Shown: one piece after another, positions 1-7,809 of the stretch
Layout of the letters: each line of letters starts with the position of its first letter
How positions within the stretch are numbered: the first letter of the stretch is position 1
Origin: Phoronis ovalis
Taxonomy: Eukaryota > Phoronida > Phoronidae
DNA length: 10,078 bases
Assembly (NCBI GenBank): GCA_028565635.1
Contig: JAOXYB010068279.1
Coordinates: 1-10,078, forward strand
Direction of reading: 5' to 3'
Made by a program: the position numbers and the translations under genes
Notes under the pieces: generated by a model
What the model was told of the DNA's origin: nothing
What the model saw: the letters and a program-made list of their open reading frames with translations, nothing else
The model's database searches: none

Positions 1-67
1 GCGTGAACTTGATGTGTGACACGTGTCAACGCAATGTCTAAGTTAGATTCAAGTCTGCGTGAACTTG
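1..67 (+). repeat. Short direct repeat at the window edge
   Basis: The 11-mer GCGTGAACTTG occurs at 1-11 and again at 57-67, a spacing of 56 bases. Sequence after the second copy soon diverges from that after the first, so this is either the frayed end of a tandem array lying to the left of the window or a chance duplication. Only the two 11-mers are seen directly; an array is inference. Confidence 0.35.
17..28. promoter_or_regulatory. Perfect 12-bp palindrome with E-box core
   Basis: TGACACGTGTCA is its own reverse complement and contains CACGTG, the canonical E-box bound by bHLH, bHLH-Zip and bHLH-PAS dimers. Perfect twofold symmetry over 12 bases suits a homodimer site. No gene or promoter is visible next to it, so a regulatory role is only a possibility. 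Confidence 0.3.
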
Positions 68-861
68 GACGTTTTCTAACACAAACTTCTGGTTTACAGC
101 ATACTATTAGTCCGCTATTAGTACACTGTACATTTCAACACGGAATAAGACCCGTCACATAATTGCTAATTAATTAATTCAGCCTTGTACTTGTTAAGTT
201 ACACACACATTGTTTTAGTAAATACACTCCTGATGACCGGAGTATGATAACTTATATGCATGTCCATAAATCATTCAGTCCACTGTGCCTTAAATTACTG
301 CAACTGACCACTTCACTTCAATAGGTTGTATAATCCAGGAAGAGCATACTGCATTGATACAAAATAACAGAGCACGTCGTACACACTCCAACCATACACA
401 TTATAAATCAAACCTTGCTCTTGGCTTAATCACGTATCCTGCGCGCGTGACCATAACCTTTTAAATCATGTAATATCTGGGAATATTCCCTTTGGCTGTT
501 TTTAGGTTTACACTACGGACAACTCTCCCTCTACCTGGGAAAAATTCAGCTATCAACTCCAAGGGTCATTTACAGTGAGGTTTATTATTTCTCTAATCGT
601 GACTACATAACCTCTCTTAACATCACCTCTAATCCATGCTACAACTATCATAAAATCAGTTCAACATCTATAAGACAACAATGTTTGAAACTAGTATCAA
701 GCAAATCTATCCACCTTAGTTTGTTTTGAAAAAAAATAGATCTTGTAACAGAAATTTTCCTCATCTTAATTCAAATATTCAAACTAATCCATCACAGCAG
801 CTAAATATAGTAGAATATGTACTAAAATTATGAATGTTGTCATAAAAATATTATATTATAA
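68..861. other. Gene-free AT-rich stretch
   Basis: No recognisable coding, RNA or mobile-element sequence was found. Small items are a short duplication of CTATTAGT near 104-120, a 5-bp stem ACTCC/GGAGT around 226-243, and an alternating GCGCGCG run near 441-447. None supports a named feature. Confidence 0.5.
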
Positions 862-1182
862 CAGTACAATGAAGTTCATTCAACTAAATTGCCAATTTTG
901 TTATGTTTATTGTTACCATATGCTTGCGGAACTGAGGTATTACATGGGATGGTACCATGGCACAAATCTGCATGTGCAGTAGTTATCAGTAAACTAACAT
1001 TGAACTCCGCTAACCGTTTGTTACTGACAGTTGATACCAGTTTCTCAAGCAGTATCCCTTACTGTTGTATGTGGGGTGTTTTTTTGTACCGTTTGTTTCA
1101 TGAGGCGATCAAACTTTTATCTACAGTTGAGCTTAATTTTTTACACCATATGAAGGAAATCAAATTCCTAGACACCATTTAG
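862..1182 (+). other. Unrecognised open frame of about 106 codons
   Basis: The frame is open from just after a TAA at 859-861 to a TAG at 1180-1182. The first in-frame ATG is at 949, giving a possible 77-residue product; upstream codons would need an exon-type origin. The translation has a hydrophobic run near its beginning (LLCLLLP, residues about 13-19 of the frame) and a Cys- and aromatic-rich stretch in the middle (PYCCMWGVFLYRLF). The local base composition is slightly richer in G+C than the flanks, which mildly favours past coding. I recognise no family. It could be a decayed exon, a transposon piece or a chance frame. Confidence 0.15.
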
Positions 1183-2203
1183 TGGGATTATATAAAAATG
1201 TTGGATACTAGTTATGAAATACCTTTAAATATCTAGACTTTTTCTACAATAGTAGAACTATGAACATATCGAAGCAAACAGTTACAAAAGGCTTTGCATT
1301 TTAAAATTAGAAAATTAACAATTTTAAAATAACTAAGACATCCTGACATGAATTATTGCAGCAGTTAATAAATCTATGAATATCATTGGAACTTAGGCAG
1401 CGCTGCTGAATGGTTAGTAGCTAACAATACTTCAGAAGTACACTGAAGCCACCTTTGACTAGCAACTGTAAATTATGGTGATGATTATCAAATATGTACA
1501 CTGTTATCTAAGTTTTCTAATATGTATGAATGGATATCTTTTTTTCTCAAAAATACTTACAGATATTTAAAAGTCTCCATTCTTAGAAACGAAAGCCCGA
1601 TTTTTATAGTATTACTAGCAAATATGACATTGCTTCCTTCTGAAACACATCCCAGATGTTGGTTAGGCAGATCTACAATAAGATAAGATAAATATGAAGC
1701 TGGTGAGTTGTGATGCTACTTTCTAGCAAGTTTGTTCAAAATCAATTCAGGGTATCTTTTAATCTATTATACATGCATATTTAATATTTTGCATTACATT
1801 ATTTTTTTCAAATTTAAAATTATGTACAAAATATATGTATATATTTCTGTTATACAATATGTATGTTTATTTATTTATTTACTAATAAACGACATATATG
1901 GTACCCTTTCATTTTCATTGTTTTGCTTTGTGAGAACTTTCCAAGGGGTTATAGCCGGAAGTTCATGCATACTCTCGTACTTGTATCTCCTCGAGATAAC
2001 GTGAGATCGTCAGAAATGTGCTTACCCTTTCCTTAGATGTACCCCGCTTGTACTTATATTTTTTCTGCGCCAGAGATACGTCAACTGCCCCAAGTACATC
2101 TAGCACATATACTTTCTTTATGAAGTACCAAAATTGATATTAAACTTGTTTATGCAGTTGATTTTAAGAAATTACTAATAATAGATTTATATCACACTCA
2201 AAA
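1183..2203. other. Gene-poor AT-rich stretch
   Basis: Nothing recognisable as a gene. A 90-codon frame at 1732-2004 begins with TTG and is dominated by Ile, Tyr, Phe and Leu, as expected from random AT-rich DNA, so it is not called. The stretch holds a 10-bp palindrome GCAGCGCTGC at 1397-1406 and a TTTA microsatellite at 1866-1881. Confidence 0.5.
1866..1881 (+). repeat. (TTTA)4 microsatellite
   Basis: Four exact copies of TTTA lie in a row. This is an ordinary short tandem repeat in an AT-rich stretch. Confidence 0.85.
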
Positions 2204-2215
2204 TGACGCCACCTA
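2204..2215 (-). promoter_or_regulatory. TAGGTGGCGTCA motif, copy 1
   Basis: Read on the minus strand this is TAGGTGGCGTCA. The same 12 bases occur on the plus strand at 4056-4067. The AGGTGGCG core resembles the core of the insect CTCF motif (AGGTGGCGC), but the last base differs. The second copy sits just upstream of a LINE ORF1 start, so the pair may instead reflect a shared retrotransposon 5' sequence. Either reading is inference. Confidence 0.2.
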
Positions 2216-2367
2216 TCTTTAAGGACGCCATTTTTTTATTCTTTCCAGGTCAGTATTTTTTGGCATTTGTAAAGCACAGAAACAAAGCAGGTTCACAAAA
2301 GTGCATAAATTTTGTAGAATAATTGCCTAAAAATCATTTTTACCATTTTATCATAATATTATAATTA

Positions 2368-2643
2368 TCATTTATTCAATATTGAATTGCTTGTCCCAGC
2401 GTGTGGCGTTAACTTAAATCTTTCAGGTTGATTTGTGAAAAAGTGTACATTTTTAGGAAAGAAAACAGTGCATATATGTTTTACAACTGTTATGTGTTTA
2501 CAAACAGCATGGTCGATGTCTATTTCAGCATTACTTTGCGTACTAGCTACGAAATTTAGCCACTGGTAATCACGCCTGACACATAATACTACAATGAAAG
2601 GGCACATACGCTGCAACTTTAGTAGCAAATGTTGGAATGGGTA
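2368..2643 (-). other. Unrecognised minus-strand open frame
   Basis: The frame is open for about 91 codons between stops. No ATG opens it near the start; a TTG at 2628 is not a credible eukaryotic start. The translation has a mixed composition, less biased to Ile, Lys, Asn and Tyr than random AT-rich DNA, with several Cys and His. I recognise no family. It lies downstream, in transcription sense, of the minus-strand LINE relic, so it could be a further decayed piece of that element, but no RT motif is visible in it. Confidence 0.12.
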
Positions 2644-2859
2644 TCAAGACAATACCCCGGTTCCAAGTTCATAATAATTTCGTCACAATTTCCAACCTAA
2701 AGATCACAAGCTCTTGAGGTGCTAGGCTATAATAATTATGGATCACCTACCTCCTCACGTTTACCTACATTCATTACGAACGCAGGTGCTGTTCCCCTAT
2801 GTTTATCTCTAGTTTGTATGTCTCAACTTCATTGAATCTGATACTTATTCTTTGCATAC

Positions 2860-3021
2860 ATTTTTCTTGTATTCTTAATACTCTACATTAAAGTACTCCT
2901 TCATCGGATGGTGTTTCTAGTATTGATCTAATCTTCCAAATATCTTGACTTTCATGGCGTCAACTACAGTGTCGTTAAATCTATACCATATGTCTGCTAC
3001 TCTGTTGCATATGTCTGCTTC
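2860..3021 (-). pseudogene. Possible LINE ORF2 endonuclease-RT linker fragment
   Basis: A minus-strand frame from 3021 to a TAG at 2919-2917 encodes EADICNRVADIWYRFNDTVV and continues with DAMKVKIFGRLDQY. After the stop the same frame goes on with a lysine-rich piece including MKEYFNVEY and EYKKNVCKE. The pattern of an amphipathic helix, then a lysine-rich patch, then a motif like 'WFN.EC..akk' is what one sees between endonuclease and RT in CR1/L2-type LINEs. The match is by eye and loose. It lies in the same orientation as ORF1 and in the expected order. It could be unrelated coding debris. Confidence 0.3.
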
Positions 3022-3319
3022 TCACAGTATTGTTCGTTCTGAACTTTTTTGTGTCTTTGTTAAAGTTTCTATTATCATAATACTATCAGACATTGTCCTT
3101 TAATCACTCATACAGCGTAATTTAAGTGCAACATACCTGCTCATAAAACTATCAATACTTTATTTAAATACATTTTAGTTCATTTTTGTTTCATACTCTA
3201 GTATCTACTAGAATTCCATGCACCAATAACAAATGAAAGTGAATTTCTACAGTTATGTGTACAATATTACTGTCTACAGACTTTATATGTCTATGTGCAA
3301 AAGTTATAAGACCCAAAAT

Positions 3320-4049
3320 GTGCCCCTCACCAAGAAATATGAAACGCAAAATGGTTATCGACTGATTTTAATCTGGAGAGGTATTTCAAGAATAATTTTC
3401 AACGTCGGGCATTACTTTCTTCAGTACTCTAGGACTGGTAGTCGCTCATCATTATCACTATTGGTGTCCTTACGTTTTATACCTTCTAGCATTCTGCATG
3501 CCCATTCTTGCCTGCCTTAATAAAGTCTACTAAAGCATTTACACATTCTGTATCTATTCTCTTTCAAGCTGGACTATCATTATCATTTACTTCTTTGACA
3601 CACATAATGCCTGCTTGTTTAGGGATTGGTTTATTTCAGAAAGACAACCATGTACCAATGTTTTGTCAAGAATGTCTATCTTAAATTTGCTCTTCAACTT
3701 TTGTGCTAATGTCAGATTCTAATGTTTTTACACTGTTTCCATTGTTTGCAAAAATCCGAGCAATGTGTCTCAACTTCTCTATCAGTACTGATATTTTTCA
3801 TGTTTCCATTGTCTTCACAGTTGTGGCAGAACCAATGTAGAAATGGCTTGCTAAATACACTGTATTGTTCAAGGGTTAAGAATGTATAGCAGTAGTATTC
3901 GCAGCAATACTCGCAATGAATAATCTTGCCCGTAGCATCGCTAAATTCTGTTTACATATTTCACATTTCCAAACTTCTTTCTTGTCCTTCTCAGATTTTG
4001 TATACTCATAAAAAGGGCTATCAGTAATACAATAACTTCTAGAATTCAT
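3320..4049 (-). pseudogene. LINE ORF1 relic: PHD-like finger and coiled coil
   Basis: A minus-strand ATG at 4049-4047 opens a frame holding WKCEICKQN near 3971-3945 (first Cys pair). The frame then slips by one base and continues from 3945 with HCEYCCEYYC, then HWFCHNCE near 3837-3814, giving the CxxC...HCxxC...HWFCxxC layout of a PHD-like zinc finger. After another slip, 3752-3684 encodes a charged stretch with KTLESDISTKVEEQI, like the coiled-coil start that follows this finger in LINE ORF1 proteins. Further down, pieces such as KRIDTECVNALVDFIK (about 3575-3525) and IKRKDTNSDNDERLPVL (about 3480-3430) resemble the central RNA-binding region with its RLGK...RPV pattern. ORF1 protein binds the element RNA. 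At least three frameshifts and several stops make this copy dead. Confidence 0.65.
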
Positions 4050-4055
4050 TTGTCC

Positions 4056-4067
4056 TAGGTGGCGTCA
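4056..4067 (+). promoter_or_regulatory. TAGGTGGCGTCA motif, copy 2
   Basis: This is the plus-strand copy of the 12-mer found on the minus strand at 2204-2215. It ends 7 bases from the minus-strand ATG of the LINE ORF1 relic, so on that strand it reads as TGACGCCACCTA just before the start codon. It could be the 5' leader of the element or a CTCF-like core. The sequence does not decide between these. Confidence 0.2.
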
Positions 4068-4084
4068 ACAGCTTATTTAAATGT

Positions 4085-4931
4085 TAAACTTCAATTCAAA
4101 TCACTGCCATCATATACAAAGAGCAAAATGTGTTCTTTAATCCTCTTCCCTTCAACACCGTTTAAAAGGATCATACGTACAGATATTACTTAGAATGGAT
4201 AGTACAGTTACTCCACGCCAGTTGTCACAGTTCCTCGGATCACTTTATTATACATTGATAATGAGGTCTTTGGGCCAGTCTTCTGGGATGATTCTTTGTT
4301 CATACACTAACGAAGAGGACTGTCAGCCCCCTGTCAACTATTTTGCCATATGGACAGATTCTAACTCCGGAGTTCCTTTCTTCTCTGTTTGTGAAGTGGT
4401 GCTGGGTGGGCTAGATTGGTTTACGGCGGTTTCTTACCCCTAGGAACTGTTGCACCTTTCTAGCTGCCTACTCACATGCAATTGTTAAAATCTTTCTATG
4501 TTTAAACTTAACTTTTAAATTTGACTAAAAAGTTTCTAATCATTTCACATCGTTTTGGGATTTGCTCAGCCTCCCTGGCTATCTCCATGAGAAAACCTTT
4601 ATTTTCTTTAACACGTTTCTTACCTCCTCTGTCTTGATCTTGTAGACGGTTCTCGATTGTTCATGGAACCATTCTGACTTAGTATTCACCTACTTCTTTT
4701 TCAGTTTTATTCTTTCATATATTCTCATCACCTTCCATGTGATAACCAGTATGCATTCGTCTTTCTAATCCAAAGTATTCTGTGCATATGCATTCTTGAT
4801 GTTATCCCTTTATGTTCAATATCCTTTACATAAGCAGTAATAGCAAGCACACTAAAATAACTTTTCAGTTCGATCGCAATCTCTTTCGTCAGCTCAAGTG
4901 ATGTCAAGTTACGCTCCCACCCTCCCTCCAA
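4085..4931 (-). mobile_element. Decayed LINE ORF2 fragment, linker to RT (relic 1)
   Basis: On the minus strand the translation follows the order of a non-LTR retrotransposon ORF2. At 4931-4728 the post-endonuclease linker appears as ELTKEIAIELKSYFSVL, matching the family pattern 'kf.IELkNRF..L', followed by ILWIRKTNAYWLS. At 4660-4508 come KENKGFLMEIAREAEQIPKR, matching the 'Y...A.eAE.Aa.rg' helix that precedes RT. Near 4430 GKKPP recalls the NGKAPG motif of RT. At 4289-4182, in one frame, are IPEDWPKDLII, then two stops, then CDNWRGVTVLSILSNI, the hallmark PEDW...NWRG.tLLS region. A neighbouring frame continues with ILLNGVEGKRIKEHILL to about 4110. The catalytic YADD-bearing part is absent. 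ORF2 reverse-transcribes the element RNA at the target site. Stops and frameshifts make it non-functional. Plus-strand frames here, including 4195-4443, are antisense shadows. Confidence 0.8.
4182..4289 (-). pseudogene. Reverse transcriptase N-terminal motifs, broken
   Basis: This is the clearest coding match in the window. One minus-strand frame reads IPEDWPKDLIINV, two TAA stops, SDPRN, and then CDNWRGVTVLSILSNI. In intact non-LTR reverse transcriptases the same place reads 'PEDW.kg.ii.i.KKGd...C.NWRGItLLs..sKi'. The two stops sit where the KKG usually is. This confirms the orientation and identity of the surrounding relic. Confidence 0.85.
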
Positions 4932-5202
4932 AACATAGTATTATCACCGGATATTATTTGATGATAATGCCAATACCACATAAAACCTGTCTTTTTTCTT
5001 ATTGTCTTATTTTGTAATTGCCTTAAATCCTACTTGAATTGTATCCATTAATTTGCAGATTAAGAATTAAAATGATTTGCCAAGTACATAAGCAAAGTGC
5101 CAAAAACTCGTGGTAAGTAACTGTTTAACTATAGGAGGTTGGTAACTTTAAATATCAACTAATTCTTTTTGTCTGCTAAAAAGCTACTGTCTTACAACTT
5201 AA
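4932..5202. other. AT-rich spacer without features
   Basis: Upstream of the LINE linker on the minus strand I looked for the endonuclease end (a motif like SDH) and found none, so relic 1 appears truncated at about 4931. No gene or repeat is recognised in this stretch. Confidence 0.4.
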
Positions 5203-5602
5203 AGAAACAGTTTAAGTTGCATTATTATTTTACGTTGGAACATATGTTGTAGGCTAATAAGATGGTCGAGATCGAGTGGCATAAACCACATAAGGCAAAG
5301 GCATTACCCCAAGCGTCTTCAACACAGACGATATCACCACCCAAGCACGAAGGAGCCAAATTATTTCTCAATCCCCATTAGTAAACTTGAATGGCTACTA
5401 AAACGAAGTTTAGGGTCAGCACAGCACCGACAATCGGAATCTTATGCTGAAAGGTACCTTATGGAATTTGATGCAGGAGGAACTGTTGGAACTCGAAGCG
5501 AGACAAAAATTCGACTTGTTTACGTCTTTGATCAAATCCATAGGTGTTACAGAAGCATTACGTGTTTCCCAATTTATGATAATCAAATGTACGTATAACT
5601 AA
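5203..5602 (+). other. GC-richer stretch with overlapping open frames, possible decayed exon
   Basis: One plus-strand frame is open for 131 codons from 5203 to a TAA at 5596-5598, unusually long for this AT-rich window, but it has no ATG before 5461. A second frame starts with ATG at 5262 in a strong Kozak setting (AAGATGG) and runs 39 codons to a TAG at 5379-5381 (begins MVEIEWHKPHKAKALPQ). A third has ATG at 5444 and runs 52 codons to 5602, with a helical, acidic-leucine stretch (LMQEELLELEARQKFDLF). A candidate splice acceptor (TTGTAG) ends near 5252 and a candidate donor (GTACGT) starts at 5589. The composition is clearly richer in G+C than both flanks. I recognise no family. It may be a decayed transposon ORF, a retrocopy broken by frameshifts, or a real exon. 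Confidence 0.3.
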
Positions 5603-5935
5603 ACCTATTTTCATACCGTTATGAAGTTTTCATGCTAAATAATTAAACCTTGTATACTCTGTCCTAAATTTTACTATGGTTCTACCTTCCATCTACCTTA
5701 ATTCAAAAATGTCTGTATTATTAATTATAAGCCAGTAGAAGTGGGGCTTCTTCGCTACAATTAAAAGTGAAGTGTTCCAAATCTACATTTTAAAAATATC
5801 ACAATTTTGTTTCTCTTGTTAAATTATATATGGAGAAAATGGCAACTGATCTGCTTCCCAGACTCTGCACCAGCTATTACCACTAACAACTACTTGTTAT
5901 GATTCAAACACAAGCAATATTCGCATAATATATGC
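5603..5935. other. AT-rich spacer without features
   Basis: No gene, repeat or RNA feature was recognised between the coding-like stretch and the hairpin. Confidence 0.5.
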
Positions 5936-6022
5936 TGCTTTTGAACATCGAGGAATAGAACAGGTAATTATCAAACATCATCATGTTTGTTTATCTGTTC
6001 TATTCCTCGATGTTCAAAAGCA
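5936..6022 (+). ncRNA. Near-perfect hairpin, miRNA-precursor-like
   Basis: Two 28-base arms (5936-5963 and 5995-6022) are perfect reverse complements. The stem extends inward by four pairs (5964-5967 with 5991-5994, one a G:U). An asymmetric bulge of four bases against one follows, then a seven-pair stem (CAAACAT 5972-5978 with ATGTTTG 5983-5989), closed by a four-base loop CATC. The folded length of 87 bases and the terminal loop suit an animal pre-miRNA or a short hairpin RNA. Flanking bases do not pair, so no basal pri-miRNA stem is obvious. A mismatch-free 28-bp stem is more perfect than most animal miRNAs, so a tiny snap-back repeat or an siRNA-type hairpin is an alternative. The strand of transcription is unknown; plus is given by convention. 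Confidence 0.5.
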
Positions 6023-6086
6023 AATTTTGGCTGTAACTTTTACAGCTAATTATTATTCTTATTACATTTATAAATATTAATTTCAG

Positions 6087-6244
6087 GAGACAGACTGAGG
6101 TGCCATGCAGGTGCAGCTTCTCCTTTAACATATCAGGCTATAACATTTAAAATGGTGGGGATGTCAAACTGCAAAATCTGCAAGCGTAACAAAAGCTGCT
6201 TACAAGTATCGGACGTTTTGTTTGGGGGCCTGCAAATTATTTAA
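6087..6244 (+). other. Exon-like open frame after a splice acceptor
   Basis: The bases TTAATTTCAG ending at 6086 form a good splice acceptor. The frame from 6089 is open for 51 codons to a TAA at 6242-6244. The translation contains ASPLTYQAITFKMVGM and then CKICKRNKSCLQ. The spacing 'GA..S...Y.AIT' followed by C-x5-C recalls the two zinc fingers of a nuclear-receptor DNA-binding domain, but three of the expected zinc-binding cysteines are absent, the FFRR helix is missing, and the second finger is not completed. This may be a badly decayed exon or a coincidence. It lies 65 bases downstream of the hairpin. Confidence 0.15.
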
Positions 6245-7740
6245 GACAGACATTACCAATGAATGTGAAATTTTTGTATTGGGCTTGTAATTTGGGCCAT
6301 ATGGTCAAATGTACGTATTTGAATATAGCAAACATATACGCGTGTAATAACAAATGTAAATTCTAAAACAAATCAGCTGGTTACTACATATTTGAGATTT
6401 GATAGGGTAGTTGTCGGGAATTCTGAGTATTGATACGGAAATTGATCAATTTTAATTTATTTCTATAGTATTGAAATAAATAAACATCGCCACATTTCGA
6501 AACAGTTACTCACTATTTCAATACATTCTTGCACACTTCGGATAAAACACGCATTGCCTTTGATCACATTTCAAGTTTACCGTTTAATTTGCTAAAAATT
6601 AAAACACCCTCGATCCACCACTTATGATTTACAATATAAATGTGCTATTTTCTATCATCAATTACAATATAAAAGTTCATATATTACCAATAATGGTTTT
6701 TCTTTGAAGACTGTGAACCAAAATAATATTTTCAAATAGTTATTTATGGTTTTAGCCGCAATTTTGATCACCAAGCAGGGTCAATCCCAGAGTCCAATCT
6801 GGTTCAATGACTAGTTCTACTAGTAGCCACTAGGCGATTAAATGTTGTAATTATAATTTAAATTAATCACTAACTTGTATTTTGAGTTGAACCACATGCT
6901 TGTTTATGAGTAGAATGTTTTCATCTGAAATCACTTTTGTTTTGTAAGTACTTAATAACTTGGTACTTGTATGCTTTCTGTCATTCGGCAATATTAAATA
7001 AGATTTTGTTTCAATTACTAAATGAAACCTGTTATCAAGTCCGGGGTTCGGGTTTCAAGTGGGAACTTTGCTACAAAGTAATAAACTTTTGCATAAAAAT
7101 AAATAATGAGTGTTATCTATATGTATTTAAATACCAAGTTTGCATGTTTAACGAAGCCTAAACTATTGCAGTTATTTGACACACAGTTTTAAGCTGAAGG
7201 TGGCATGCTTCTTTGCAAAATATTTATTATTGAATGAACTTGACTGGAGATATATCACTGAATGGAAATATTACTTGCCAGTGTGAAAATGACCAACATA
7301 TCTAAGTTAGTCTTTATTAATTTCAATTAATGGGATTCTAATAGATATTGCTAATGTACGTATAATGTGGGATACGAAGTGTTTATCCATGTACTTGACT
7401 GCTGCCCGGTTGCTATGTCTCAGGAAAAAACATTGTTCTGGAAGTATAGATTGTGTCCTATCCAGCGATGAATCGTCAGCATGCAGTTTTTTTGCAGTCC
7501 AAGTAAAACAAAAAATAGTTGTATTGTAAGATATTCCTTACATTTCTTACAGTGCACTATTCTTATTTTAATTTGATTATTTTTTATTCCTTTCTTCTGC
7601 TATAAAATATTAATTAATAGAAACATATTACACCAAGCGAGATTTGCTTTGGATACAGGTTACAATAACTGAGAACTATCTGACAGACAAATTGATATAT
7701 AGTCAATAATCAATAAACAATGTCTTGTTGTGGTTATATG
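6245..7740. other. AT-rich stretch with no recognisable gene
   Basis: Nothing is called here as a gene. A frame of 72 codons is open at 7311-7529 and another of 74 at 6937-7161, neither resembling a known family. Small items include an inverted repeat at 6468-6524, a 12-base direct repeat TTACAATATAAA in the 6628-6674 stretch, and a short TGTAAG/CTTACA hairpin near 7524-7541. Confidence 0.45.
6468..6524. repeat. 11-bp inverted repeat with 35-base loop
   Basis: GTATTGAAATA at 6468-6478 is the exact reverse complement of TATTTCAATAC at 6514-6524. The flanks do not extend the pairing. It could form a weak hairpin, or be chance in AT-rich DNA. Confidence 0.4.
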
Positions 7741-7746
7741 TACAAC

Positions 7747-7761
7747 TCCCCCTGGTGGCAA
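7747..7761 (-). promoter_or_regulatory. CTCF-like motif
   Basis: Read on the minus strand the bases are TTGCCACCAGGGGGA. The core CCACCAGGGGG matches the CTCF consensus CCASYAGRKGG. CTCF is an insulator protein conserved in many bilaterians. It stands out in an AT-rich neighbourhood and lies about 50 bases outside the long inverted repeat. Occupancy cannot be judged from sequence. Confidence 0.35.
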
Positions 7762-7780
7762 AACTCGAGGCTTTAGCCAC
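7755..7780. repeat. 26-bp imperfect palindrome centred on CTCGAG
   Basis: GTGGC at 7755-7759 pairs with GCCAC at 7776-7780, and AAA pairs with TTT inside, with CTCGAG near the middle and a few mismatches. It overlaps the CTCF-like motif. It could be a small cruciform or a dimer binding site. Confidence 0.3.
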
Positions 7781-7809
7781 TGGAAACTATGTTCTCAAAA
7801 CAACTACTG

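Larger units (their letters stand above)
2750..4049 (-). mobile_element. Decayed LINE with zinc-finger ORF1 (relic 2)
   Basis: On the minus strand this stretch reads, in order, as a non-LTR retrotransposon ORF1 (about 4049-3320) and then a piece resembling the linker between endonuclease and reverse transcriptase (3021-2860). Several frameshifts and stops break it. Between the two recognisable parts only about 300 bases remain, too few for a full apurinic-type endonuclease, so an internal deletion is inferred. No RT core is seen after the linker, and the 3' limit is a guess. ORF1 proteins with a PHD-like finger followed by a coiled coil are known from CR1/L2-type LINEs. The clade is not resolved here. 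The order in which this copy and the upstream relic arrived is unclear. Confidence 0.6.

Noticed and set aside
230-309. CTGATGA near 230 considered as a hammerhead ribozyme core or C/D snoRNA box
   Set aside because: No stem II followed by GAA is present. A CTGA lies near 304, but the C box has no purine before it and there is no terminal stem.
1474-1560. GTGATGA near 1480 as a C/D snoRNA C box
   Set aside because: No CTGA box follows at a suitable distance and no closing stem is seen.
1732-2004. 90-codon frame with many hydrophobic residues, resembling membrane segments
   Set aside because: It starts with TTG, and the Ile/Tyr/Phe/Leu content is what random AT-rich DNA gives.
3233-3520. Plus-strand 95-codon ORF
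   Set aside because: It overlaps the minus-strand LINE ORF1 relic and shows no family features of its own.
4195-4443. Plus-strand 82-codon ORF with ATG
   Set aside because: The minus strand of the same bases reads as LINE reverse transcriptase (PEDW, CDNWRG), so this is an antisense shadow.
6815-6835. GCCACTAGGCG as a second CTCF site
   Set aside because: It lacks the spacing and G-rich half of the consensus.
7035-7060. GGGGTTCGGGTTTC as a Pol III B box
   Set aside because: The match is partial and there is no A box or tRNA fold upstream.
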